Source: Stagnihabitans sp039932095 | Lineage (GTDB): Bacteria; Pseudomonadota; Alphaproteobacteria; Rhodobacterales; Rhodobacteraceae | NCBI GenBank assembly: GCA_039932095.1 | Contig: JBDTQR010000176.1 | Span: forward strand, 1 to 9,595 | Direction of reading: 5' to 3' | Length of the DNA stretch: 9,595 bases | In this document: one piece after another, positions 1 to 5,916 of the stretch | Numbering within the stretch: position 1 is the stretch's first letter | How the letters are laid out: every line of letters begins with the position of its first letter | Position numbers and translations under genes: made by a program | Notes under the pieces: generated by a model | Told to the model about the DNA's origin: nothing | The model's input: the letters and a program-made list of their open reading frames with translations, nothing else | Database searches by the model: none

Positions 1-1
1 C

Positions 2-268
2 GTCGAGCCGGTACTGTGGATGTTGTGGTTGCCACTGATCGTCACTCACTCCGGCCTGGCTCGCGGGCTGCGTTGGTTTTGCATTCTGCTGCTATGTGGA
101 CTGGTCACACTGGTCTGGCGCAGCGGCTATTTGTTCTTTGGCGTTTCGGTGTTTCTTACGGTATTGCCGCTAACAGTCTTATTGCTCTCACGCTGGCTGT
201 CGGCAAGGAGACTCACGGTGCCCGCAGCAGTGATGTCCTTTCCTCTGATGCCTCCAATATCGGACTAA
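2..268 (+). CDS. 3' end of a small hydrophobic membrane protein (5' end outside window)
   Basis: The reading frame is open from the window edge to a TAA-type stop region near 268, so the true start is probably upstream; an ATG at 20 is the first internal start. The visible 80-odd residues are strongly hydrophobic. Two or three likely membrane helices can be seen, around WFCILLLCGLVTLVW and GYLFFGVSVFLTVLPL, with basic residues (RWLSARR) after the last, suggesting a cytoplasmic face there. The DNA is visibly less GC-rich than the genes to the right. I do not recognise a family. A second frame (16-306) is also open but reads as a low-complexity shadow without hydrophobic patterning. No terminator hairpin is visible before the next gene. 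Confidence 0.4.
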   Translation, partial: VEPVLWMLWLPLIVTHSGLARGLRWFCILLLCGLVTLVWRSGYLFFGVSVFLTVLPLTVLLLSRWLSARRLTVPAAVMSFPLMPPISD

Positions 269-284
269 AAAGAACGAATGGACA

Positions 285-312
285 TTGGCTGATTTTCTGG
301 ATGTGATATACA
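285..312 (+). promoter_or_regulatory. Candidate promoter of the LysR gene, possibly giving a leaderless mRNA
   Basis: A TTGGCT (285-290) and a TATACA (307-312) are separated by 16 nt in a locally A/T-rich stretch. The -10 ends only 7 nt before the ATG at 320, so transcription would begin at or next to the start codon. No Shine-Dalgarno sequence is seen before that ATG, which fits a leaderless transcript. This is inference from hexamer similarity only. Confidence 0.4.
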
Positions 313-319
313 TAAACGT

Positions 320-1210
320 ATGGATGACCCTGACTGGACCCTGCTCCGCTCTTTCCTGACCGTGGCCGAAACCGGCTCGCTGTCCGCCGCCGCCCGCGCG
401 CTGAACCTCAGCCAACCCACACTCGGCCGTCACATTGCGGAGCTGGAGGCGGCGCTGCAAATCCCGCTTTTCTCCCGCGCCGCCCGGGGGCTGGACCTGA
501 CCGAGGCGGGCAGCGCGATGATCCCCGCCGCCCGCCAGATGCGCGAGGCCGCAGCCCAACTGACCCTGCTCGCCGCTGGCCGTGAAGGCTCGTTGTCCGG
601 CACCGTGCGGCTGACCGCCAGCCGGGTGGTATCACATTACCTGCTGCCCCCCATTCTGGCTGATCTGCGCCAACAAGAGCCGGGGATAGAGATTGAACTG
701 GTGCCTTCGGACAGCACCGAAAACCTGCTGTTCCGCGAGGCCGACATTGCGCTGCGCATGTACCGCCCGACCCAACTCGACGTGGTGACGCGCCACCTCT
801 GCGACCTGCCCATCGCAGTCTATGCCGCCAAGAGTTTCCTCGACCGCCACGGCCGCCCTGAAACCCCCGAACAACTGCTCGCCCTGCCGTTCGTCGGCTT
901 TGACCGTTCCGATCTGATCCTGCGGCTGATGGCCAGCCTTGGCATCCAGAAGCGGCGGGAGGACTTCCCGGTGCGCTGTGACGATCAGGTGGTGCATTGG
1001 GCACTGGTCCGGGCGGGCTGTGGTGTCGGTGCCGCGCAAACGCCAATTGGCGACACGGAACCGCTGGTCGAACGCTGTGCCGATTTCGTCCCGCTGCCGC
1101 CCCTGCCAGTCTGGCTGACCGCGCCGGAGGCACTGCGCCAGAACACCAGGATCCGCCGGGTGATGGACCATCTTGCGGTGGCGTTCAAAGCCCTGACGCA
1201 AGCCTCCTGA
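320..1210 (+). CDS. LysR-type transcriptional regulator
   Basis: A 296-residue DNA-binding regulator, the usual LTTR length. Residues about 5-64 form the winged helix-turn-helix: LLRSFLTVAETGSLSAAARA, then LSQPTLGRHIAELE as the recognition helix region and the LFSRAARGLDLTEAG wing. A linker helix follows, and from about residue 92 to the end is the periplasmic-binding-protein-like effector domain (GTVRLTAS, YLLPPIL, EIELV, DIALRMY). The family binds DNA as a dimer or tetramer and senses a small co-inducer; the ligand here is unknown. The start at 320 gives a canonical N-terminus beginning MDDPDWTLLRSF, though no ribosome binding site precedes it. LTTRs often regulate a divergent neighbour, but this one is co-directional with leuB. 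It might act on its own promoter, on leuB or on the transporters beyond; the sequence does not decide this. Confidence 0.93.
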   Translation: MDDPDWTLLRSFLTVAETGSLSAAARALNLSQPTLGRHIAELEAALQIPLFSRAARGLDLTEAGSAMIPAARQMREAAAQLTLLAAGREGSLSGTVRLTASRVVSHYLLPPILADLRQQEPGIEIELVPSDSTENLLFREADIALRMYRPTQLDVVTRHLCDLPIAVYAAKSFLDRHGRPETPEQLLALPFVGFDRSDLILRLMASLGIQKRREDFPVRCDDQVVHWALVRAGCGVGAAQTPIGDTEPLVERCADFVPLPPLPVWLTAPEALRQNTRIRRVMDHLAVAFKALTQAS

Positions 1211-1264
1211 CGCCGGAAGACCGGGGATATTTGGGCCAGAATGAAAGGGGCGCAGCGGGCTCTC

Positions 1265-1293
1265 TTGACCATGGGGCGGGCTTTGGCTAGGCC
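1265..1293 (+). promoter_or_regulatory. Candidate leuB promoter
   Basis: TTGACC (1265-1270), a 17-nt spacer and TAGGCC (1288-1293) resemble the TTGACN/TAGGNT housekeeping pattern that recurs in this window. Transcription would start near 1300, leaving a short leader of about 25 nt. That leader contains the ribosome binding site but leaves no room for a leucine attenuator peptide. Support is hexamer similarity and position only. Confidence 0.35.
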
Positions 1294-1311
1294 AGCCCAA
1301 CCCTGTCAATC

Positions 1312-1316
1312 AAGGA
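1312..1316 (+). promoter_or_regulatory. Ribosome binding site that fixes the leuB start at GTG 1325
   Basis: AAGGA lies 8 nt before the GTG at 1325, a good spacing. The upstream in-frame ATGs at 1241 and 1271 lack such a site and would add residues not found in the family. Confidence 0.7.
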
Positions 1317-1324
1317 TAACGCCC

Positions 1325-2431
1325 GTGGCCAACCCTTCCCTCCTTATCCTCGCCGGTGACGGCATCGGTCCTGAAGTCATGGCCGAGGTCAAAAAGATCA
1401 TCTCGTGGTTCGACACCAAGCGGGGGGTCACCTTTGATGTGTCCGAAGGTCTGGTCGGTGGCTGCGCCTATGACGCCCATGGCACGCCGCTGACCGATGA
1501 GACGATGGAACGCGCGCAACAGGTGGATGCGGTGCTGCTCGGCGCGGTTGGCGGGCCGAAATACGACAAGCTGGATTTTTCACTTAAGCCAGAGCGTGGC
1601 CTGCTGCGCCTGCGCAAGGAGATGGACCTGTTTTCCAACCTGCGCCCGGCCCAGTGCTTTGACGCGCTCGCTGATTTCTCGAGCCTGAAGAAAGAGGTCG
1701 TAGCCGGACTTGACATCGTCATCGTCCGCGAACTGACCTCCGGCGTCTATTTCGGCGAACCGCGCGGCATCTTCATGGAAGGCAACGAGCGGGTCGGCAT
1801 CAACACCCAGCGGTACACCGAATCCGAGATCGCCCGGGTGTCACGCTCGGCCTTCGAACTGGCCCGCAAGCGCGGCAACAAGGTCTGCTCGATGGAAAAG
1901 GCCAATGTGATGGAATCCGGCGTGCTGTGGCGCGACGTGGTGCAAGAGATCCATGACAAGGAATATCCCGATGTCGAGCTGAGCCACATGTATGCGGATG
2001 CCGGCGCGATGCAGTTGTGCCGCTGGCCCAAGCAGTTCGACGTCATCGTCACCGACAACCTGTTCGGTGACATCCTGTCCGACATGGCGGCGATGCTGAC
2101 CGGTTCCTTGGGCATGCTGCCCTCGGCCTCGCTGGGCCTGCCGATGGAGAATGGCCGGCCCAAGGCGCTGTATGAACCGGTCCATGGCTCGGCCCCGGAT
2201 ATCGCGGGCACCGGAAAAGCCAACCCGATCGCCTGCATCCTCAGCTTTGCCATGGCGCTGCGCTACAGCTTCGACATGGGCGACGAGGCGACGCGAGTGG
2301 AACAGGCGGTCGAAAAGGTGCTGGCCGACGGCGTGCGCACCGCCGATCTGATGGGCCCGGCCGGTGGCACCCCGGTTACCACCAGCCAGATGGGCGACGC
2401 GGTGATCGCCGCCCTTGACGCCAGCCTGTGA
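1325..2431 (+). CDS. leuB: 3-isopropylmalate dehydrogenase
   Basis: Catalyses NAD-dependent oxidation and decarboxylation of 3-isopropylmalate to 2-oxoisocaproate (4-methyl-2-oxopentanoate), the third step specific to leucine biosynthesis; cytosolic homodimer. From GTG 1325 the protein is 368 residues, the normal LeuB length, and begins ANPSLLILAGDGIGPEV. Visible active-site residues include the substrate arginines R97 and R107 (RLRKEMDLFSNLRPA), R135, Y142 (GVYFGEPRG), K192 (EKANVMESG), and the metal-binding D225, D249 and D253 (FGDILSD). The cofactor loop EPVHGSAPDIAGTGKANP spans about 284-301. The GVYFGEPRG and GSAPDIAG forms fit LeuB rather than isocitrate or tartrate dehydrogenases. leuC and leuD are not in the window. 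A short candidate promoter precedes it and a GC hairpin follows the stop. All key residues appear intact. Confidence 0.96.
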   Translation: MANPSLLILAGDGIGPEVMAEVKKIISWFDTKRGVTFDVSEGLVGGCAYDAHGTPLTDETMERAQQVDAVLLGAVGGPKYDKLDFSLKPERGLLRLRKEMDLFSNLRPAQCFDALADFSSLKKEVVAGLDIVIVRELTSGVYFGEPRGIFMEGNERVGINTQRYTESEIARVSRSAFELARKRGNKVCSMEKANVMESGVLWRDVVQEIHDKEYPDVELSHMYADAGAMQLCRWPKQFDVIVTDNLFGDILSDMAAMLTGSLGMLPSASLGLPMENGRPKALYEPVHGSAPDIAGTGKANPIACILSFAMALRYSFDMGDEATRVEQAVEKVLADGVRTADLMGPAGGTPVTTSQMGDAVIAALDASL

Positions 2432-2437
2432 CCCAGC

Positions 2438-2460
2438 CGGGCCGGGGTGATCCCGGCCCG
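2438..2460 (+). terminator. GC-rich hairpin after leuB (possible terminator without T-tract)
   Basis: CGGGCCGGG (2438-2446) pairs perfectly with CCCGGCCCG (2452-2460) around a 5-nt loop GTGAT, starting 7 nt after the leuB stop. The following bases are CAACAAAACGG, so there is no T-run and it is not a classical intrinsic terminator. It may pause polymerase, protect the 3' end of leuB mRNA, or separate leuB from the transporter transcript. Confidence 0.45.
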
Positions 2461-2496
2461 CAACAAAACGGCGATATTGTCCGAACCGCGCGACAG

Positions 2497-2527
2497 CCCC
2501 TTGATCTTTCCCCGGCTTCGCGCGAGG
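2497..2527 (+). promoter_or_regulatory. Upstream element copy 1 of the DMT transporter pair
   Basis: CCCCTTGATCTTTCC opens a 31-nt block that matches positions 3536-3566 at 24 of 31 bases without gaps. The TTGATC at 2501 lies 79 nt before the ATG at 2580, the same distance as in copy 2. TTGATC could be a -35 hexamer, but no A/T-rich -10 is seen at the right spacing, so an operator or RNA element is also possible. The similarity fades downstream of the block. Confidence 0.5.
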
Positions 2528-2579
2528 TCAATACATCCAGAATTCCCAACTCTGCTTCCCCGGATCGGCGGTCTTTTCG

Positions 2580-3464
2580 ATGGCGATCTCTTCCAATCTG
2601 CGCGGCGCCCTGCTGTCGCTCGGCTCCTTTGGGGCCTATGCCTGCTGCGACGTGTCGCTGAAGGCCATGGGTCAGGACATGAGCTCGTTTCAAGTCATGT
2701 TCCTGGCCTCCAGTTGCACCCTGCCGTTCATTCTGGCGCAAATGTTCCTGCGCGAGCGGCGGCCAAGCCTGTGGCCTAACCTGCCGGGCCTGACCGCACT
2801 CAGGGTCGTCATAACGATGACCGGCAGCGGCTTTGTCACCTATACTTTCACCCATCTGCCGCTGGCCGAATGCTATGCAGTGTTCTTCACCATGCCGCTG
2901 ATGATCACCCTGTTCGCCTGGCCGCTGCTCGGCGAACCGATTGATCCGTTGCGCGGCGTGATCGTGCTGGTAGGGTTTGGCGGCGTGCTGATCGCCCTGC
3001 AACCCGCGACGACCACCTTTCAACTGGCCCATTTGACGGCAATCTGCGGCGCGGTCACCGGGGCAATGAACTCCCTCTTGCTGCGCAAGATCGGCCACCG
3101 CGAAAGCGCCGGGGTCATCCAGCTCTACCCGGTCATCTTCCAGATCATGGGCAGCGCCTGCATCATGCCCCTTGTCTGGCAACCGATCACCGGCCACGAC
3201 CTGCAGATCGGCCTGCAACTGGGCGCCTTGTCCACCCTCGGCGGCTTGCTGATCATCACCGCCTATCGTACCGCCCGCGCCATCGTCGTGGCCCCGATGC
3301 AATATTCGCAGATCCTGTGGGCCAGCACCCTCGGCTTCATCTTCTTTGGCGAGCGGCCCAGTCTGGCCACCGCGTCCGGCATTGCGGTGATCATCGCCGC
3401 CGGTCTGGCGCTGCTTCTGGTGGCCGGCCGGCCGTCCCGCGTCGAACTCGGCGCCGCGCCCTGA
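2580..3464 (+). CDS. EamA/DMT-superfamily transporter, paralogue 1
   Basis: A 294-residue inner-membrane protein with about ten predicted helices arranged as two EamA repeats (roughly residues 8-141 and 148-282), the usual layout of the drug/metabolite transporter superfamily. Helix-forming stretches include FFTMPLMITLFAWPLLGEP in repeat 1 and AIVVAPMQYSQILWASTLGF in repeat 2. The conserved glutamates after helix 4 and helix 9 (LLGEP, FFGERPS) are typical. DMT members export amino acids, nucleotides or sugars, or import nucleotide sugars; the substrate cannot be deduced here. The start at 2580 aligns with the neighbour's N-terminus (SNLRGALLSL in both). The ribosome binding site is weak (GGCGG, 8 nt upstream). 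It lies 148 nt after leuB, with its own upstream element, so it is probably transcribed at least partly on its own. Confidence 0.9.
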   Translation: MAISSNLRGALLSLGSFGAYACCDVSLKAMGQDMSSFQVMFLASSCTLPFILAQMFLRERRPSLWPNLPGLTALRVVITMTGSGFVTYTFTHLPLAECYAVFFTMPLMITLFAWPLLGEPIDPLRGVIVLVGFGGVLIALQPATTTFQLAHLTAICGAVTGAMNSLLLRKIGHRESAGVIQLYPVIFQIMGSACIMPLVWQPITGHDLQIGLQLGALSTLGGLLIITAYRTARAIVVAPMQYSQILWASTLGFIFFGERPSLATASGIAVIIAAGLALLLVAGRPSRVELGAAP

Positions 3465-3535
3465 CCCGCCGCAGCCGTGCCATTTCGGCCCGCCCCGGCC
3501 CAGTCCCGCCCACCCCGCAGTTTTCCCGGAATTAC

Positions 3536-3566
3536 CCCCTTGAACTTTCCGGCGTTCCGCGTGAGG
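3536..3566 (+). promoter_or_regulatory. Upstream element copy 2 of the DMT transporter pair
   Basis: CCCCTTGAACTTTCC begins the second copy of the 31-nt block found at 2497-2527. TTGAAC at 3540 is 79 nt before the ATG at 3619. The shared distance argues that the duplication that produced the two genes included their upstream region and that this block has been kept by selection. It also supports 3619, rather than 3568, as the true start. Confidence 0.5.
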
Positions 3567-3618
3567 GATGCGCCTGTGCGAAAATCCTCTCGTGCCCCAG
3601 TTTGCGGATCCCAAATTC

Positions 3619-4605
3619 ATGGCACTTGCCTCATCGAACCTGCGCGGGGCGCTTTTGTCGCTGGCGGCATTTGGCGTCTACGCCTCCAACGACGTGATCG
3701 TCAAATTTCTCGGCTCCAACGCCAGCTATCACCCGTTCCAGATCATCTTCTTCTCCGGATTGATGAGCTTTCCGTTGATGACCATCATGATGATGTCCGA
3801 CAAAAGCGACGGCAATCTGCGGCCCAAGATGCCGGGCTGGACATTGCTCCGCTCCGTGCTGACGGTGCTGAACGGGCTGACCGGATTCTACGCCTTCTCG
3901 GTCTTGCCGCTGTCCGAGGCCTATCCGATCTTCTTTGCGATGCCGATGCTTGTGACGCTGATGGCCATTCCCATGCTGGGCGAAAAAGTGGGGCTGCACC
4001 GCGGCGTGGCCGTGGCGGTCGGTCTGGCGGGGGTGCTGGTGGTCGTGCGGCCCGGCTCGGCGGCCTTCGGTCTCGGCCATATCGCGGCGCTGACGGCGGC
4101 GTCGCTTGGTGCAATGAACTCGGTTCTGGTCCGCAAGACCGGCAAGAAAGAGCGTTCGGCGGTGATCATGCTCTATCCGATGATCGCGAACTTCCTCGTC
4201 TCGGGCATCGCCCTGCCGTTCATTTACAAACCCATGCCGATCGAGCATATCGGCCTCGTCGCCGCCATGGCCGTGCTGGGCCTGACCGCGTCGCTGCTGG
4301 CAATCTTCGCCTACCGCATCGCCCCCGCCGTCATCGTCGCGCCCATGCAATATTCGCAGATCATCTGGGCCACGATCTACGGCACGATCTTCTTTCACGA
4401 AACCCATGATCTGGTGACGATCCTTGGCACCGGCATCATCATCGCGTCCGGCATCTACATCGTGCTGCGCGAGGACAAGGCCGCCGTATCGATCAACCGC
4501 CCGGTTCTGGAAACCCGCAGCCGGTTCGACTTTGGCCTGTCGCCCCGGCTGTCGTCGCTGTTCAGGATATTCGATGGCCGCAAGGGCAGCAAGTATGAGG
4601 GCTGA
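3619..4605 (+). CDS. EamA/DMT-superfamily transporter, paralogue 2 with C-terminal extension
   Basis: A ten-helix inner-membrane transporter of 328 residues when read from 3619. It shares the N-terminus SNLRGALLSL, the mid-protein GAMNS and R-K pattern, and the APAVIVAPMQYSQIIWA segment with the upstream gene, so the two are tandem paralogues. Two EamA domains lie at roughly residues 8-140 and 147-285. After the last helix (TGIIIASGIYIVLRE) it carries about 38 extra hydrophilic, basic residues (RSRFDFGLSPRLSSLFRIF within them) that paralogue 1 lacks; these are probably cytoplasmic. In-frame starts at 3568 (ATG) and 3592 (GTG) would add residues with no counterpart in the paralogue, and the 3568 site has its purine run directly against the ATG. 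The ribosome binding site at 3619 is weak (GGA, 10 nt upstream). The substrate is unknown; amino-acid or metabolite export is the family-level guess. Confidence 0.9.
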   Translation: MALASSNLRGALLSLAAFGVYASNDVIVKFLGSNASYHPFQIIFFSGLMSFPLMTIMMMSDKSDGNLRPKMPGWTLLRSVLTVLNGLTGFYAFSVLPLSEAYPIFFAMPMLVTLMAIPMLGEKVGLHRGVAVAVGLAGVLVVVRPGSAAFGLGHIAALTAASLGAMNSVLVRKTGKKERSAVIMLYPMIANFLVSGIALPFIYKPMPIEHIGLVAAMAVLGLTASLLAIFAYRIAPAVIVAPMQYSQIIWATIYGTIFFHETHDLVTILGTGIIIASGIYIVLREDKAAVSINRPVLETRSRFDFGLSPRLSSLFRIFDGRKGSKYEG

Positions 4606-4621
4606 ATCCGCCGCAGCCCTC

Positions 4622-4650
4622 TTGCAAACCCCGTCGCGACACGGTAACCC
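4622..4650 (+). promoter_or_regulatory. Weak candidate promoter of tRNA-Pro
   Basis: TTGCAA (4622-4627), a 17-nt spacer and TAACCC (4645-4650) end 9 nt before the mature tRNA 5' end. Position and spacing are right, but the -10 is poor. The tRNA could instead be read through from the transporter gene, which ends 54 nt upstream. Confidence 0.28.
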
Positions 4651-4659
4651 GCCCACAGT

Positions 4660-4736
4660 CGGAGCGTAGCGCAGTCTGGTAGCGCACCTGCTTCGGGAGC
4701 AGGGGGTCGGAGGTTCAAATCCTCTCGCTCCGACCA
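4660..4736 (+). tRNA. tRNA-Pro(CGG)
   Basis: A complete 77-nt cloverleaf including an encoded CCA. The acceptor CGGAGCG (4660-4666) pairs with CGCTCCG (4726-4732), followed by discriminator A and CCA. The D stem is GCGC/GCGC, with GGT in the loop. The anticodon stem is CCTGC/GCAGG around the loop TTCGGGA, giving anticodon CGG (4694-4696), which reads CCG proline codons. The T arm is GGAGG-TTCAAAT-CCTCT with one G-U pair. All invariant positions look normal. No second copy of its 3' end was noticed in the window, so there is no direct sign of an attachment-site duplication. No clear terminator follows. Confidence 0.97.
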
Positions 4737-5194
4737 AATATCCCGAATAAGAAAGTCATTTGGCAACCAGTTGCGGCCCAAGGACTTTGGAGCGTTTGTC
4801 CTGCCTGCCGACATATTCTCTGAAGGTCCGCCATCCTGCTCGATCCTCCACCGGCACGATGTAGCTGTTGCCGCCCAAGCCAGCGACAAAGCGGAAAATG
4901 CAAGCGCGGGAATCCGAATTATGAGCGATGCCATGTCGCTTGCTGAGTTTCGGGAGCTTTGCAGTCTACCGGAATCCTCCTTGAAGGGCAGCTTCGCCGG
5001 CGTGGCGGACATTCGGACACGCTGTTCGCTGGGCATTTTACGCGGATAAGACGTCCCTTTGGTAACGCCACCCATCCCAGACCTGATCACGGCGCCGATG
5101 GTCCAGCGCAGCGCCAAAATGTTAAAATGTGGCAAACGAAAAGAAGCAAGTATTTGATATAACGCGGCTTTCAAAAGTGTCCACATGGGAACGG
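4737..5194. other. Gene-poor interval downstream of tRNA-Pro
   Basis: About 460 nt with no convincing intact gene on either strand. It is visibly more A/T-rich than its surroundings, above all around 5113-5180, where AAAATGT occurs twice within 15 nt. On the - strand a TTGCTT and TTTAAC pair 17 nt apart in this A/T-rich part resembles a promoter, and AAGGAGG at 4984-4978 is a perfect ribosome-binding-like motif with no standard start codon at a suitable distance. A possible frameshifted small gene (4934-4756) is listed separately. Open + strand frames here look like chance. Confidence 0.5.
4756..4934 (-). pseudogene. Possible frameshifted remnant of a small exported protein
   Basis: From ATG 4934 the - strand encodes MASLIIRIPALAFSALSLAW and then AATA, a good Sec signal peptide with an A-x-A cleavage site. 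Beyond it that frame reads through the tRNA antisense, which cannot be genuine. A second - strand frame picks up at codon 4863 and reads YIVPVEDRAGWRTFREYV and further charged residues to VLGPQLVAK and a TGA at 4758-4756. A one-base loss near 4863 (GCT TAC becoming GCTAC) would join the two into a protein of about 59 residues, signal peptide plus a 35-residue mature part. The start lacks a strong ribosome binding site, the stretch is short and contains rare arginine codons, so chance remains possible. I do not recognise the family. Confidence 0.25.
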
Positions 5195-5803
5195 TCAAGT
5201 TTCCTCGACCATCCCGATCACGAACAGCACGGCAAAATCCTGCTTGGCGCAGCCTTCCACGGCGGGCATCGTGGCCCCCGGACTGACCGGGAAAGCCGCC
5301 TGCTGGGCCTGCGCCGGAGAGCAGACCCCTGCTGCAGAGCGATAGCGGGCCGAGCGGCAGGCGAGGTGGGTGACCTCGCCCAGCGTCGCCCCGTCCGCCA
5401 GGGACCAATCCTGCGCGCCCGTCGCGTCCGGCGAACCCACCGTCAGCACCGACGTCACCTGCCGCCCACCCGTCACGACATACTGGCCCGGGGTCAGCGG
5501 AAACTCGGGCGTCTCCATGATCAGCCCATGTTCCTCCATCCACCATTCGGCGGGATCATATTTCCAGCCCTCCGGCGCGTAACCCGTGGTGGCCAGCACC
5601 GGGAACAGACTGAGCCAGACCCCGCGTGGACCGGGATCCTGCGCCCACAACCCCCACAACTGCCCATTATGGCCTGCGGTGTCATCGGGCCCGCCAAGGG
5701 CGGCGATGAACTGGGTGTCGATCCGGCGTATCTGAGTGCCAGCCCGCGCAGCGGGCGCGACCAATCCCGCAGCCGCCGTCTGAAGGAACGTCCTGCGCTG
5801 CAT
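5195..5803 (-). CDS. Tat-signal secreted protein of unknown function
   Basis: A 202-residue protein starting MQRRTFLQTAAAGLVAPAAR, then AG. QRRTFLQ is a twin-arginine (Tat) motif, followed by a mildly hydrophobic stretch and an A-R-A cleavage site near residue 21, so it is probably exported folded to the periplasm. The mature part has several tryptophans (WGLWAQDPGP, WKYDPAEWWMEEHG), a glycine-rich middle and three cysteines in the last quarter (LACRS, GVCSP, EGCAK). I do not recognise a domain. The start is supported by AGGAGG 5 nt upstream (5814-5809) and by a promoter-like pair at 5834-5862. It follows the rhodanese gene by 113 nt in the same direction. Tat export suggests a cofactor or pre-folded protein, but no cofactor motif is certain. 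Confidence 0.8.
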   Translation of the reverse strand: MQRRTFLQTAAAGLVAPAARAGTQIRRIDTQFIAALGGPDDTAGHNGQLWGLWAQDPGPRGVWLSLFPVLATTGYAPEGWKYDPAEWWMEEHGLIMETPEFPLTPGQYVVTGGRQVTSVLTVGSPDATGAQDWSLADGATLGEVTHLACRSARYRSAAGVCSPAQAQQAAFPVSPGATMPAVEGCAKQDFAVLFVIGMVEET

Positions 5804-5833
5804 TCCAACCTCCTGCCGTGATCTGATCCGCCA

Positions 5834-5862
5834 AGCCTAGACCGCCACCGCAGACCTGACAA
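5834..5862 (-). promoter_or_regulatory. Candidate promoter of the Tat-signal gene
   Basis: On the - strand TTGTCA (5862-5857), an exact 17-nt spacer and TAGGCT (5839-5834) lie in the gap after the rhodanese gene. Transcription would start near 5827, about 24 nt before the ATG, with the AGGAGG site in the leader. The same TAGGCT hexamer occurs before the rhodanese gene. Confidence 0.5.
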
Positions 5863-5916
5863 CGCACGCCGCCGTGATCGGCCTTGCCGAAGCGGCAGAC
5901 GTCCCGTGCCGTCCGG

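Noticed and set aside
1241..1324. Longer leuB start at ATG 1241 or 1271
   Set aside because: It adds 18-28 residues not found in LeuB proteins, lacks a ribosome binding site, and overlaps the likely promoter; GTG 1325 has AAGGA at good spacing.
3540..3568. Standard sigma-70 promoter at TTGAAC before the second transporter
   Set aside because: The hexamer 17 nt downstream is GAGGGA, which is not a credible -10; kept only as a shared element of unknown type.
2376..3620. Long - strand open frame (414 codons) opposite the first transporter
   Set aside because: Its product is glutamine-, glycine- and histidine-rich low-complexity sequence, the usual antisense shadow of a GC-rich membrane gene; the + strand frame has clear EamA homology.
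4709..4736. tRNA-Pro 3' end as a mobile-element attachment site
   Set aside because: I noticed no second copy of this sequence in the window and no integrase; only a weak context argument remains.
3631..4737. - strand open frame starting MVGARGFEPPTPCSRSR
   Set aside because: This N-terminus is a well-known artefact of reading a tRNA gene in antisense; the rest is a shadow of the second transporter.
4455..5546. - strand open frame containing EREDLNLRPPAPEAGALPD
   Set aside because: This segment is another familiar antisense-tRNA artefact; only the short signal-peptide-like part before the tRNA is considered separately.
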